A DNA stretch of 64,000 nucleotides from Craspedostauros australis (GCA_026770025.1 JAMXDE010000015.1:1178001-1242000); one strand, 5' to 3'. Shown: positions 10,614 through 22,090, counted from the stretch's first letter. Notes: a model not told the origin generated them from the letters alone. Program-made: numbers and translations.

Positions 10614-11211
10614 ACAAGACTCCCGACTATAGGGGAGTATCAACATCTAGATCGAAATTAGGTACCCATCTCCCATGACTGAAACGTGATTCACTATTTT
10701 TTGATTCGACTCGATTTGAGAGTATAGTCGAGTGAGTCTTGATACACGATTGATATTCGGTCACTACGGTCATCGAACATGACGTAGGCACTGACATCAT
10801 CGTATGACGTCAGAGGATCGGTCATTGTGATCCTCGGAATCGAGATTATGTTTTAGTCATGGTACACTGACCTGTCTAGCCATGCCGAGTGCATCATCGA
10901 GCACGTGGTAACAATACTTAGGATCCAGAACAACATCGTCAGAGGTGATGCATGCACCTTGTCGACGTAGACGGATCAATCCATATGTGATCAAACAGAG
11001 ATCAAGATTAGGCAAGACCAGGAGAGATGAAGAAAGACCCAAAGGCGAGAATAACACGGAGTATCGTGTAGATCAACATGCCATCTTGGGCAATGTCTTA
11101 GAAAAGACTGCGAGAGAAACCACGAGGTAATCGAGCAGCACGTTAGCAACCGTGCAATAGGCACCATCATTAGAAATAGAAGATCATCATCTCATAATCC
11201 ACACTCAATCA
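10614..11211. other. Non-coding region, putative 3' LTR of copia element 2
   Basis: No gene is seen. The stretch begins with a purine-rich tract and is less GC-rich than flanking genes, as expected for a 3' LTR, but I found no clear partner at the 5' side and no certain TG...CA ends. Confidence 0.4.
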
Positions 11212-13703
11212 TCAATTGACACACCAATAACATAGCAACCAAATACACCAAACATCTCCAACTTCACCTATTGGATTGATCACCCAGGCGGCGTCGTAAG
11301 TGCAGTGTTTGGTGCTCCCCTCTTGTCCTGTGTGTAATTGCTGATTATCAGGGAGAGACTCAATGTCTTGGACGAATTGTGTGCATGTGCCCACATCGTC
11401 GTCGCAGAGGACGACTGGTCCGGAGGTGAAGCCCGCAGCAACCTCCCCAGCCTTGTTCAAGCAAAGGGTCTGCAGGATGGTCTTGTTGATGGTCGGGTGG
11501 CTTGATGGGACAGAAGTTGGCAGATCGGACGGCTGCTCTGTTGGAATCATTGTTGGGGTATCGCTTGCCAGCGGAGTAGGGGCGAAAGTCGGGCAATCTG
11601 TTGGGAGTTGGTCTTTGTTGATGCAAAATTGATCGACCAGTTCGTCGGTTGCACCATCATCGTCTGCGGGGCAGGCGGCATCAGCATCCTAGAGAACGAA
11701 GACTTCGTCGCTGTTGCAGTTGGTTTTCGTCATGCATTTGTAGCACGCGTAGGCGTAGTCACAGCCATATTCTGGCACAATTATGTCAGTCGTCACTGAG
11801 TCATTGAATCCCAACTCTGTGCAAGCGTAGTCTGCGGTGCAGGCACTATCGCCGATGATCAAGCTGCCCTGAATCTTCGCAGGTGATGGCAACGATGTGC
11901 ATCTGCAGCGATAGTAACCGCTCGCATGTGCTGCGATGCATGCAAACTCACCAAGGCATGCGTTGGACCCAATTGTGACGTGGCTCTGGGAACGGCTGGC
12001 CCCGACTTGTGCACCGCGGAAGCCAACGCCCGCACAGGCGTAGGGTCCAACGCAGGCGCCGCTTTGTATGATGACGTCTCCGTAGGAATATCTGCCAGCG
12101 ACGGTGCAGGAAATAGGATCAGTGCAGGCCAGTTGACCAATGAAGGTGACACCGTACGTTGGGTGAGGACCATCGCAATGGGAAACATAAAGAGAGTTCA
12201 CGCGGGCGCATGCCCCTTTGCTGGTGCAGGATGAATCCAGGACCAATGGGTTTAGTCCCATGTCAAAGCAAGATTCATACCCAACACAGGCAGTGTCGGC
12301 AATGGTCATGAAACTGTAACTGTCGGCACTGGTACAGTCATAATCCTTTGCACAGCATGGAGCCCCGGCATCCTGGCATGCTTGGTAGATGTCATCACCA
12401 CCGAGAGCTGTGAACAGAGTGGTGCCAGCAGCGGACAATAGCGTCAGCTCCTCAGCAAGTATGGGGTTGGACGCATATCGATTGAATAGCTTGCGCGCAT
12501 CCCCCTCGGTCAAGAGGCCAGCGCATGCAAAGTAATTCTGCAATCCTGGTGTGCTTCGAACAGCAGTGATGGCCTCGCGGCACGATGTCTTGGATGGATT
12601 GCAGATGATGGTCTTTGGCTCGGATGCCTCCGGCGCAAAGTATCCTGGCACAACATCTGGCTTGCAAGTCACAGAGATGCTGGAATCAAATGCAAATGAG
12701 ATGGTAGTTGGTGCAGATGTAGGCCCCGAGGTTGGCATGGAAGTTGGTCTGCTTGTTGGCTGGTCGGTCGGTGACGAGGTAGGCCTCAAGGTTGGATTGC
12801 TGGTTGCCAAGGCAACTGGCCGCCCGGTTGGCCTCGAAGTTGGTGCCGATGTGGGAGAGCTGGTAGGCGAACTGGTTGATGCCACACTGGGATTGCTGGT
12901 CGGATTGTTGGAGGGTGCTCCCGTCTGTTTGTTTCCCTTGAAGTTCTTTGGGATGAGACCGCCGCCGGCCTTCAGCAGTCTGGTTGCCTGCATCGCAACA
13001 TGAAGTTTGTCAGTTGGGTCAACCAATCTACGGCCGCGAAGGATGGCATCGATCGTCTTGCATTTGGCGAGCAAGATCGCCGTGATGGTCGCTGCCTTGA
13101 ACTTGAGCATCTTCAGTTTCTGCGTGATCTTTGCTTGGTGGTGAGTTGCTGGAATGCTGTTGCTTTCCTCTCTAATTCGGATGAGTGATATGCTCTTGCT
13201 CGTATTTGCTTCGAGACTCCTTCACACTCGTGACTGGATCGGTGCTTTCGGTTGTGTTGATTTTGTCTCTTGCGCTTCAGCGTTCTTGCAGGAGGATTGT
13301 GCTGCACGGTTGCGCAGGATGCATACAGTACCACATTGATCATGTGCGCACCACAAGATAGGAGAAGAAAAATGGAAACCGCAACAGTGGCAAGAATGTG
13401 GATTGGGTGAGCCGTGCATGCATCATTCACAGGATTGGCAGCTGAGGTGATTACAATGTCGTGGTGATTGGCGAAGCACTGCACAATCGTACTCGTAGTT
13501 GAGCAGTCAGTGCCTCGCCTCTTCCGATACCGCAGCGGCAACACATTCGTGCAGTATGCAATTGTCTGTCGTTGTGCTGGCCGGATGGATGGATACCTGC
13601 GGCATGCTGCGTTCGCCGACGACGATGAGGACAACAACGGCCGAGTGGAGCGAGATGCGTCTTTCTCTTGCTGCTCCGGAGTCATCGTCATGGAACCGGC
13701 CAT
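11212..13703 (-). CDS. Membrane-anchored PTxxP/Cys-rich protein with an in-frame TAG
   Basis: The best-supported part is 13110 to 11689: a Pro/Thr/Ser linker of repeated PTxxP-like units (SPTSSPTSAPTSRPTGRP), then about 300 residues rich in Cys with recurring ACxGxxAC-like units (SACVGPYACAGVGF, NACLGEFACIAAH, SACTADYACTELGF). Upstream, an ORF from ATG 13703 encodes a polar N-terminus and one hydrophobic segment (ILATVAVSIFLLLSCG). A GT-AG intron at 13149-13225 (77 nt, phase 1) would join it in frame. Downstream of TAG 11689-11691 the same frame stays open to TGA 11212-11214 and again encodes Cys and PTxxP sequence (PTEQPSDLPTSVP). I infer a type II membrane or wall-associated extracellular protein of unknown function. 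The TAG may be a nonsense mutation, a sequencing error or read-through. Confidence 0.58.
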
Positions 13704-14676
13704 CAGGCAACCTGCTGCGCCATGTGATTTGAACTGGCCCCGAATCGTCGTACGCGGATTGGTTGCTCACCTTGGGGTACGTGCGGATGTGTGTGCGCCT
13801 GATTGGATTCTGAGGTGGACGTGTGCTGAGGCTGGTGTTTGTACACTATTCAATAATGTTGTATTTATGATTGTGTCTGCACCTGGACATGTTGTGGCGT
13901 TGATGCTGAAAATCACAACACAGTTGTGGGTGTGGCCGTGCTTGCAGTGCGTGGCATTTTGTTGCGTCTTGTCGATTGAACGCATGCACCCTTGAGCGTC
14001 CCAGATGCCACAATCACTCATGTGCGCTCAGGTGGTTCCAGTCACAAATTTGAGTTCCGTTGACAAGAGGTTGGTCCATTTATGGACCATCCTGAGCGAC
14101 ATCAACACGACAACGGTGTTCTGTTCCTCCACAGATTGGCGTTGGCCGGGTCTTTCCAAGTGAACTGTTGGGGTGACTTCTCCACACAATCATGTCATGG
14201 AGTTGAGCAACCTCGGCACACAAGGTTCCAGCGAACGGCCACAGAGGCAACACCACCACCAATCCACCTCGCCATCAGTACCACCCACCATGACACGTGA
14301 TGCGCGTGCAAGCGACTCATGGTCGTATGCGTGCTCATACGCAGCAACCCACAGGCGTACAAATGGCTGCTATTCTAGTCGGACCTTCCACCTCACTCAC
14401 TCAGCAAACTGATAGCACGAGTTGTAGAGTTTTTGGCTCTCCAGCGTGGGATTTGTCGTGTTGCGTAGCCCAGTCTAGAGCAAAATTGCAATCGGTCAGA
14501 TTCGGGAATTGGCACTAAATCTGCACAAAAATCAGAAGTTGTCACCACTGGACGACTGCATCCACACGACAACATCTGCACAAACAACACTGATGATACG
14601 CGTCACCATGTCGGAGGCAACACCCGCGGCCTCATTGACATGAACAATTGGCATCAATCCAATCCAACAATCAAGC
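13704..14676. other. Intergenic region between divergent genes
   Basis: This interval separates the minus-strand PTxxP protein from the plus-strand phospholipase-like gene and presumably carries both promoters. Short open frames exist on both strands, but none shows a domain, a sensible signal or convincing composition. Confidence 0.5.
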
Positions 14677-16251
14677 ATGGAGGGGGCTGGGAGGCAGAGA
14701 CGCTTGTCAGCAGGAACAGCAGTCCTTGTGTCTCCTCTCACACCTACAATGACGCAGAGCCACCGCCGCCACCAACCATCACTGCGACGGAAAGAAAAGA
14801 CGCCAACATTGCAGCCATCGTCACGGTGGTTCCTTTCCTTGCTGCCATTATTCGTGCTATTCATATCCATCGCACTCCATCATGTGCAAGCATATACGCG
14901 CACGCCCTGCACGAGAGCCATCCGGGGACACTTCCAATATCCAGAATGCTTCGTACCACGGTTGGATCCCAACCTCGAGCTGTCCAAGGCCAGCTTCCTC
15001 CTGAGCCACGATGCCGCGACGGGATACCTCTCCGGCTCGGTCGGTCCCATCCATTCCGCCATCAACCTGTACGCAAAGACGCAGCGCGGCACCGTCACGG
15101 AACAGCTGCAAGCCGGTGCCAGAGCGCTGGATCTGCGACCGCACTACCTGCACAACAAGACCGTCGTTTTTCACCACGGAGCCGTCGTGATCCCCGTCAC
15201 ATTCGAATCCGTCGTGCAGGAGGCCAAGGACTGGGCCAGCGCCAATCCCGACGAGCTTGTGCTGCTGTTCCATTCCCATGCCACCTTGCAATTCTCGAAC
15301 ATGTCCATGTACACGGACGGCGTGCCGACGATGGTCGGCGCATTGCAAGACATCTACAGCTCCATGGGAATCACGTACCTGGCCTGCGCCGACATCTACG
15401 GCTGGACGGTCGGCGATGCCATGGAGGCTGGTGAAATATCTGGCACTGGCGGATCGATAATCGCGCTGGATTATCAGGATAGGTACCTGAGCATGTGCGC
15501 CAAGATGAATTACGTGGAGAGTCGCATCGTCACCTGCTATCCCACGAAGGCGTCATCATCCAACGCAATATCGACATCGACATCGACATCAGATGCGGAT
15601 GGAGGTGATGACGCTGGAAACTCCAACACGAATGCCACGATGGGCATTCCACCGTGCACCAACAAAAAGAGCCCAGCGTTCGAACAGCTGCACCAGTACC
15701 TGCTGGCCAGCGCCAACAATCCAGCATCGGATGACGACTCCTCGTTGGGACCGCCCGCCTCGCTGGATCGATTTCCATTTTCCGAATTGCAGGCCCTGTG
15801 GCAGGTGGACACACATGCAGCGGCCGCCGGTGTGGCGCACATCTCATCGTTGCTCGATGACACCACCAAATCCAACCTCCATAAATCGCTGGTATCGTGG
15901 ATCCACAACGGCGACTTCAGCGACGGTGGCATCTCCCTGTTCGCCGTCGACTATGTGACGCTGCACGGCAACGCCATCTTCTCCGTCCTGCGCACGCAAT
16001 GCGGACAATCCGACGTGGGCCAGTTCTGCGGTGCCGATCTGGCAGCACCGCGCATCTTCCAAAAGCGCTTCAACACGATAAGCTGGTTCCTGTCCATCGT
16101 GGTGTACACCATGGTCATCGTATGGATCTGGGCCATGGTGCGGCACTACTTTCGCCACTACCAACACGAACGGCAGATGCAGCGTCTGTCGAAGGACATG
16201 GAGTACGCGCGCGAGGCCTTGCACTGTGGTGCGCAGGGGACGTTCACGTGA
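14677..16251 (+). CDS. PI-PLC-X-like phosphodiesterase with two membrane segments
   Basis: 524 residues from ATG 14677 (a later in-frame ATG at 14749 is possible) to TGA 16249-16251. A basic N-terminus precedes a hydrophobic segment at about 51-70, acting as signal anchor or signal peptide. The PLC-like TIM-barrel signature follows: FLLSHDAATGYL (about 107-118), EQLQAGARALDLRPHY (about 142-157) and VVFHHGAV (about 163-170). These give the His/Asp/Arg/His set seen in bacterial-type PI-PLC and related X-domain proteins. A Ser/Asp/Asn-rich insert interrupts the barrel near residues 290-320. A second membrane span (WFLSIVVYTMVIVWIWAM) lies near the C-terminus. No C2, PH or EF-hand domain is seen, so it resembles the PLC-X-only group. 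The substrate is unknown; the catalytic domain probably faces the lumen or outside. Confidence 0.82.
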   Translation: MEGAGRQRRLSAGTAVLVSPLTPTMTQSHRRHQPSLRRKEKTPTLQPSSRWFLSLLPLFVLFISIALHHVQAYTRTPCTRAIRGHFQYPECFVPRLDPNLELSKASFLLSHDAATGYLSGSVGPIHSAINLYAKTQRGTVTEQLQAGARALDLRPHYLHNKTVVFHHGAVVIPVTFESVVQEAKDWASANPDELVLLFHSHATLQFSNMSMYTDGVPTMVGALQDIYSSMGITYLACADIYGWTVGDAMEAGEISGTGGSIIALDYQDRYLSMCAKMNYVESRIVTCYPTKASSSNAISTSTSTSDADGGDDAGNSNTNATMGIPPCTNKKSPAFEQLHQYLLASANNPASDDDSSLGPPASLDRFPFSELQALWQVDTHAAAAGVAHISSLLDDTTKSNLHKSLVSWIHNGDFSDGGISLFAVDYVTLHGNAIFSVLRTQCGQSDVGQFCGADLAAPRIFQKRFNTISWFLSIVVYTMVIVWIWAMVRHYFRHYQHERQMQRLSKDMEYAREALHCGAQGTFT

Positions 16252-17906
16252 TGGTGGCGGGGGTATGAATATGGTGGAGTATCAAATAGCATCGTACGCG
16301 TTTCGAGCCGCTCTGATCTCTGCAGAATAATCTCTAATCTTGTTGTTGTACTAGAATCGATGTTATCAATCGCACGTTCCTGTGACTTGTTCGCGAATCA
16401 ATGTTCGTCGAGCGCACACGATTCATCGCGAAGTACTTCGATAGCTGCCTTGGTCACGCATTTTTGTTTGTTCCGAACAAAGAAGGGCGCTGCCTCTTTG
16501 CGTGGATGATGTCTGTTGCCGCAATGCGCAATGCTGTCGGATGCACATGAATCCACCAAGCGCGCGCAAAGAGAGATGGCCGACGACCAAGACACACAAC
16601 TGCGATTGCACCATACGAGTATCCGCATCGTCTCATTTGCAAGCAAGGAGGACGAAGACAAGAGCCTCTATTCATTCTTTCATGCATTCATCAAGCATTG
16701 TCATTGCATAAAGCATCGCCATTGCATAAAACAGAAAAAGCCAAGCGAAGGCACTGTGAAGATCCCATCATCTTGCAGCGAGTCCAAGAGCCACAGATGC
16801 CATCAAGCACCGTGGTCATTGCTCTCAGTTGACGTCCAACGCATCCACAGACCACAGCAAGGACAAGAAGATCCAGCAGCAGATCTCCGCTCATCCCATC
16901 CTCGTCGTTGAAATCGAGTGCTGCATGGCAGAGGTAAGCATCCTGCCGAACAATGAAACGTTGTGCTGTACTGTGCGCGACGCAGCGGCGACGCGTCTTT
17001 GGGTGATTTCCGCGTTCCGAGCCACCACTGTGATGTGGCAGAGCGGCAATGCACTCTGGTTGCTTCGCTCTCTATTGTGTTTTCATTCTATGATGTTCGT
17101 ATGGCATTTGCATGGTCCCGGTGCCATGTCGCGATGGGCCAGTCCATCAGCGGGGCCGCCCATGAGTGAATGGATTGGATGGATGGTGTACTCAACCAGC
17201 TGCTCACAAGAGCATGCGTGCAGACCATCCAGGTTACCCATCAAGGTTGCCCATCGGTTAATGTGATGCATCCACTCATATACATGAGTCCCAATACATT
17301 CGGCTTGCCTCCCCTGGGGCTTTCTCAACTTGCAATCCATTCGATAGGTCATTTATCTGCGTGTCCTCACACTCCTTGCTGCTCCTGCATCATTGGATCG
17401 AATCATCGGATCTCATATCGAATCAACTACTGCAACTGTACATGGTGCATCGCACATGCTCATAGCAGGCGATTCCAGCACAGCGGCAGAAGAAGACTTC
17501 GCGTCTGGTTCCTGCAAAGCGAAACGACGGCAGAAACGCCAAGGACAGCAGACGGAAGAGCTGGTTGCGAGGGATAGGCAGCAACGCACAAGGGAGGCTC
17601 GTGGATATTTCTGGCATCGTCACCAAGGCAGGTGCATCAGAAGTCAGCAGGACCCCGGAACAGGGCCAATCATTGCTACGCCAGAGCAGCAGCAACGCCA
17701 GCGAAGGCTCCGACGATATATTCTTGTCCACGCGAACGGATACAACCGCAGGCACAGAAGAGACGCCGACAAAAGATCAACCACATCAGCACCGTAGCCA
17801 GGACCACCAGCAACGGCAGCAAACCTCCTCATTCTTTGGTTCCATCTTCCAATCGCTGACAGTTAAGGCAGCTACGCGTGACGCGAGAATCAACGACCTT
17901 GGCACA
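16252..17906. other. Intergenic region and possible 5' exon of the CLC gene
   Basis: There is no clear gene from 16252 to about 17465. From 17466 the CLC frame is open without an ATG and encodes Ser/Thr/Gln-rich sequence that could belong to the CLC N-terminus if an upstream exon supplies the start. An overlapping frame from ATG 17393 or 17457 could provide such an exon, but I found no persuasive splice pair. Confidence 0.4.
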
Positions 17907-20674
17907 ATGAACACCGAATTCGATCAGAACGGCCGTCACGTGCGCGAGACTAGCCTGGAAAGCGACGAGAACGCTGTCACGTCCATGGGCGGTCCCAACA
18001 CCAACGGCCAGCAGCTCAACGGGGCATACTTCACGCGCACAGCCTTCAAGGACCATCCAGGATCCTCACGCGGTGACGGTTACGGCGGAGGTGGCTACCA
18101 ATCACTGCACAATAGATCCTCCCACAACAGCCACATACAATCGCACAACTACGAACCGGATGAAAGCGAGGTCTGGCGTGCCTACGTGGCTCAGGTGCAC
18201 TTCACCAACCGCGGGCAGTGGTGGACCACCAGCAAGAAACGCGCCCTCAAACGATGGGTCCTCACCTTCCTCATCGGGGTCATCCAGGCCCTCGTCGCCA
18301 CCATCTGCAACTTCTTCACCAAAATCCTTTCCAAGCAAAAGTTCGACCACGTCAAGGACCTCCTGGAAGACGCCTACAACAACCAGCACGTCGTGGAGGC
18401 GATGCCGGTGGTTGGTGACGATGCGCTCATCGACACGGATGCGCCGCAGACGGGTTCCGAGGACGGCGACGACGGATCGTCCAACTTCTTTGGTGGCTCC
18501 GCCTTCCTTGCATTTTGCTTCTACCAGACCCTCTTTGCAGCATGCGCCAGTGCCTTCGTCTACCTAGAACCAGTTGCGGCCGGATCCGGAATTCCAGAAA
18601 TCAAGTGCTTCCTCAACGGAATCGACCTGCCACGCATCGTGAGAGTCAAGACGCTCTTCTGCAAGGTCATCGGCGTCACCTTCTCCGTCGCAGCCGGTCT
18701 GCCCGTCGGAAAGGAAGGCCCCATGGTCCACTCCGGTTCCGTCGTCGCGGCCGGAATCTCGCAAGGCCGCACCAAATGCTGGGGCGTCGACACCAGCTTT
18801 TCCAAATTCTCGGACTTCCGCAACGACCGCGAGAAGCGCGATTTCGTCGCTTGCGGTGCTGCCGCCGGTGTGGCAGCGGCCTTCGGTGCGCCCATCGGTG
18901 GTGTCCTCTTCAGTCTCGAGGAGGGTGCCAGCTACTGGTCCACCAAGCTCACCTGGCGTGCATTTTTCTGCGCCATGACCACCGTCGCGACGCTCTTCGC
19001 CATCCGCAACGTCGATTCGTGGTGGGGACAGGCCGACGTCGATAAGCTCTTTTCCTTTGGCGAATTCAACAGCCTCACGTGAGTTGCACTTTTGGAATCC
19101 GAGTTGGTCGTCATTTTCACAATGTTCATGAATCATCCAGCTCACATCCTTTGTTTGGTTGTGTTATTCTCTCCCTTTTGCTCCTTATCCACATGCGTAC
19201 GCTTACGCACGCTTACGCACGTTTGCGCACACCAACAATTGACAGTGGCGAAGCCTCCAACTTTTCGATTTGGGAGCTCCCGATTTTCATCATCATTGGC
19301 TGTCTCGGAGGTCTCATCGGTGCCGTTTTCAACGCCGCCAACGAGCACATCACCATCTGGCGCATGAAGCGCATCAACCATTCGAGAGGCAGACGGTTCA
19401 TGGAGGTCATCGCCATCAGTTTGGTGGTTTCCATCGTCTCCTTCGCCATGCCGCTCGTCTGGAACCGTTGCACGGAGAAGCCCACCGACATGCAGGACTG
19501 GACAAATCAGGAAATCCATCTGGTGGAATCGCTGGTACCATTCCGTTGCAATCCGGAGACGGAATACAACGAAGTTGCCAGTCTCATCTTCACGGAGGCC
19601 GATGTGGCCATCAAGCAGCTCTTCCATTTCCGCGAGGGTGGCAGCGATGACAATTCCACCTTCTCCTCCGGCGCGCTCTTCCTCTTCTTCGTGCCGTACA
19701 TAATAATGGCGACGGTCGTGTACGGTATCGCGGTTCCCAGTGGGCTGTTCGTGCCATCCTTGCTTTCGGGTGCCGCCTTCGGGCGACTTTGCGGCCACCT
19801 CTTGCACAAGCTCGATCACACCAGCGGAACATTCGCAGACAGCGGAACCTACGCGTTGATGGGCGCCGCCGCAGTCTTGGGCGGAATGGCGCGCATGACG
19901 ATTTCGTTGACCGTCATCTTGTTGGAGGCCACAGGTGACATGCAGTACGTGCTGCCGCTCATGCTTGTGCTCATGTCCGCGCGTTTCACAGGTAACGTCT
20001 TCAATGAAGGTCTGTACGATATCCACATCCACCTGAAGCACATTCCGTTCATGGAGCCGGAAGTTCCACCGATCGCGGAGCGGCATGAGATTGTGGCCGG
20101 GCAGGTCATGTCGACGAAGGTGAAGTGTTTGCGACCGGTGGAACGCGCTGGCTTGGTGTACCAGCTGCTGAAGGAGAGCTCCCACGGCACTTTCCCAATC
20201 GTGGATGCCGCGAGCGGCGGCACGTTGTACGGAACGGCAAGCCGCGCCATGCTGTGCACTCTGCTGCAGCGACGTGCATTTGGTTCTCCGGATGTTCTGG
20301 AGGAAGATGATATCAACGGCAGCCTGGGGCCACGTCGCTTGAGTCCGCTGGTCCAATGGGACACCATCGAACGCGCCTACCCGCGTTACCCCACCATCGA
20401 CGACGTCGACATGCGCGAGAGCGACCAGAATTGCTGGTTGGATCTGCGACCGTACGCCAACACGGCACCATACACCGTGAACGAGACAGCGTCGATCCAG
20501 CGCACCTACCGACTGTTCCGCACACTGGGACTCCGTTTCCTGTGCGTCGTGAATCACAACAACCAGGTGGTCGGCATCATCACGCGCAAGGATCTGCTGC
20601 CGGAAGCCTTGACCAACTCGTTGCTGCGTGGTCGCAATGCCCACGTCGTGGACGATATCCGTTCCGTGTCATGA
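17907..20674 (+). CDS. CLC-family chloride/proton exchanger with two CBS domains
   Basis: Two exons, 17907-19078 and 19246-20674, are joined across a 167-nt phase-2 intron (GTGAGT...ACAG), giving 866 residues. The first in-frame ATG is 17907; the frame is open upstream, so an N-terminal extension is possible. CLC motifs are in order: GSGIPEIKCFLNG, GKEGPMVHSG with the gating Glu, GAPIGGVLFSLEEGASYW with the Glu that in exchangers supports proton transfer, and SGLFVPSLLSGAAFGR near the start of the second half. Two CBS domains follow (from about 677, and DLRPYANTAP...ITRKDLLPEA at the C-terminus). Having both glutamates, as in CLC-3 to CLC-7, argues for a 2Cl-/H+ antiporter of an internal membrane rather than a plasma-membrane channel. 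The exact compartment is not shown by sequence. Confidence 0.93.
19191..19230 (+). repeat. 10-bp tandem repeat in the CLC intron
   Basis: About four copies of a CGCTTACGCA-like unit fill a quarter of the intron just before its acceptor site. It is a short tandem repeat with no evident coding role. Confidence 0.6.
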
Positions 20675-20911
20675 TCGGGCTAGTAGAACTAATGGATGGA
20701 TAGAACTGACTGAAAATGCAAACTGATGATAGTATCATACTGGTACGAGTACGATCATAAAGATGTTGGATAGCACTACTACTTTAGTGGGCGCCCCATT
20801 CATCGTTGAGCTAATTCTCCTTGTTGTTCTACGCGCCCGTGTCAGTCTCCGTCGATCGAAAACAGTCGTCGTGTGTGCTTGCTCTACTCTCTCCAGGTAT
20901 AATGGTGCTGG

Positions 20912-22090
20912 TTACTTTTTATAGAATTCATCACAAACATCCTTGAACTCGCCACCCATGAGGTTGAGGATCTCGGTCCACAACGGAGTCGCCCGGCGCG
21001 ATCCCATGCGGTCGCGGCTCTTGAAGAGGATTTCCTTATCGACCTTGGCGGCGTACCAGTTGCCGTTGTCCACCTCACGCTGCAGCATTAGAGGATTCCA
21101 CATCGTGGCCTGGACGAAGAATTTGAAATCGAATCCCGACAGCGGACGTCCCAGCGCGTTGGTCGTGTCCTCCATGACGTCCTGGGCCTGGTTGGGGTCG
21201 CCGCCCCAGAACAGCCCGTCCTCCGTGATCTCCTTGGCGCCCTCGACCGTGGGACACTGATGCAGCATGCTCAATCCGCCCGAGACGTTGTCGACCCCGC
21301 CGAACCACAGCGGCTGGATACAGAACTTTTCCAACATGGGCGCAGCCGTGGAAGGATCGTCGTCGCCTGCGGCCTCCAGATCTCCCAAGAGGTATCCCGT
21401 CCGCCGATTGAGCAGGACGGCACGCGAGCCGCGCAGGATATCCTGCTCCACGATCATGAGAACCGGCAGCAGATCGGCACGACGATCCGGGCCCAAATCC
21501 GCGGGCGGCGGCACCGTGAGACCGAACTTGGCCAGCAGAGACGTGCTGGGCGATCCTGAGCCGAAGTCGGAGCAGAACTTTTCGGGATTGGCGATGAGGA
21601 CGACGCCCGGTTCCAGCGTTGTGGCGGGCTTGGCCCAGTTGGTCGTGGTCTCCGTTTCGCCGCCCTGCTTGCGGGCAAAGCTGATCAATTCGTCCACGGC
21701 GTCGACGTCGCTGACGCCCTGCGGCATGGGCGTGGATTGCGTGGAGGATTGCGTGGAGTCGTCCTCGCCAAAGAGGCTTCCCATCTTGGATCGGAAGGCC
21801 GCGACGTCCACGTCGGCGTATTCATCCTCCTCGTCGTCGTCTTCATCTTCCTCATCGTCGTCCTCCTCATCTTCATCATCTTTGTTGGACTTCTTCTTAT
21901 CATCCTTCTTGGACTTGTTGTCATCCTTGGAATCCATTTCGAAATCTTCGAAATCGTCAAAGAAGGACGACGCCAGCACCACGCCATCGTTGCAACGCGC
22001 GACGCGGCCATGTTGGGTGACAGGCACCATGAAGGCCGCCGACCCGACGATGGCGAACACCAGCAGTAGTATGAGTGATGTCGTTGTCAT
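20912..22090 (-). CDS. Plastid-targeted UPF0301/AlgH-like (DUF179) protein
   Basis: The start is ATG 22088-22090, because the frame further upstream has no ATG and is occupied by transposon sequence; stop TAA 20912-20914; 392 residues. The N-terminus MTTTSLILLLVFAIVGSAAF is a signal peptide with Phe after an S-A-A context, the diatom bipartite plastid signal, and the following stretch is transit-like. A highly acidic, Lys-containing linker (Asp/Glu runs, about residues 55-95) precedes the UPF0301 domain, visible as GVVLIANPEKF, LLPVLMIVEQD, RRTGYLLGDL, PLWFGGVDNVSGGLSMLH and GLFWGGD. The biochemical role of UPF0301 proteins is unsettled; plant members are also plastidic. It is convergent with the CLC gene, 237 bp away. 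A PIF/Harbinger element begins 37 bp upstream of the ATG and may have replaced the promoter. Confidence 0.85.
   Translation of the reverse strand: MTTTSLILLLVFAIVGSAAFMVPVTQHGRVARCNDGVVLASSFFDDFEDFEMDSKDDNKSKKDDKKKSNKDDEDEEDDDEEDEDDDEEDEYADVDVAAFRSKMGSLFGEDDSTQSSTQSTPMPQGVSDVDAVDELISFARKQGGETETTTNWAKPATTLEPGVVLIANPEKFCSDFGSGSPSTSLLAKFGLTVPPPADLGPDRRADLLPVLMIVEQDILRGSRAVLLNRRTGYLLGDLEAAGDDDPSTAAPMLEKFCIQPLWFGGVDNVSGGLSMLHQCPTVEGAKEITEDGLFWGGDPNQAQDVMEDTTNALGRPLSGFDFKFFVQATMWNPLMLQREVDNGNWYAAKVDKEILFKSRDRMGSRRATPLWTEILNLMGGEFKDVCDEFYKK

Noticed and set aside
13468-13995. Plus-strand ORF with hydrophobic stretches
   Set aside because: It overlaps the minus-strand transmembrane exon in antisense and has no start context or family; the minus-strand reading fits the adjacent PTxxP gene by intron phase.
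16516-16911. Plus-strand ORF between the PLC-like and CLC genes
   Set aside because: It has His/Lys/Cys repeats from simple sequence (CATTGCATAAAGCATCG) and no recognisable domain; probably 5' non-coding DNA.
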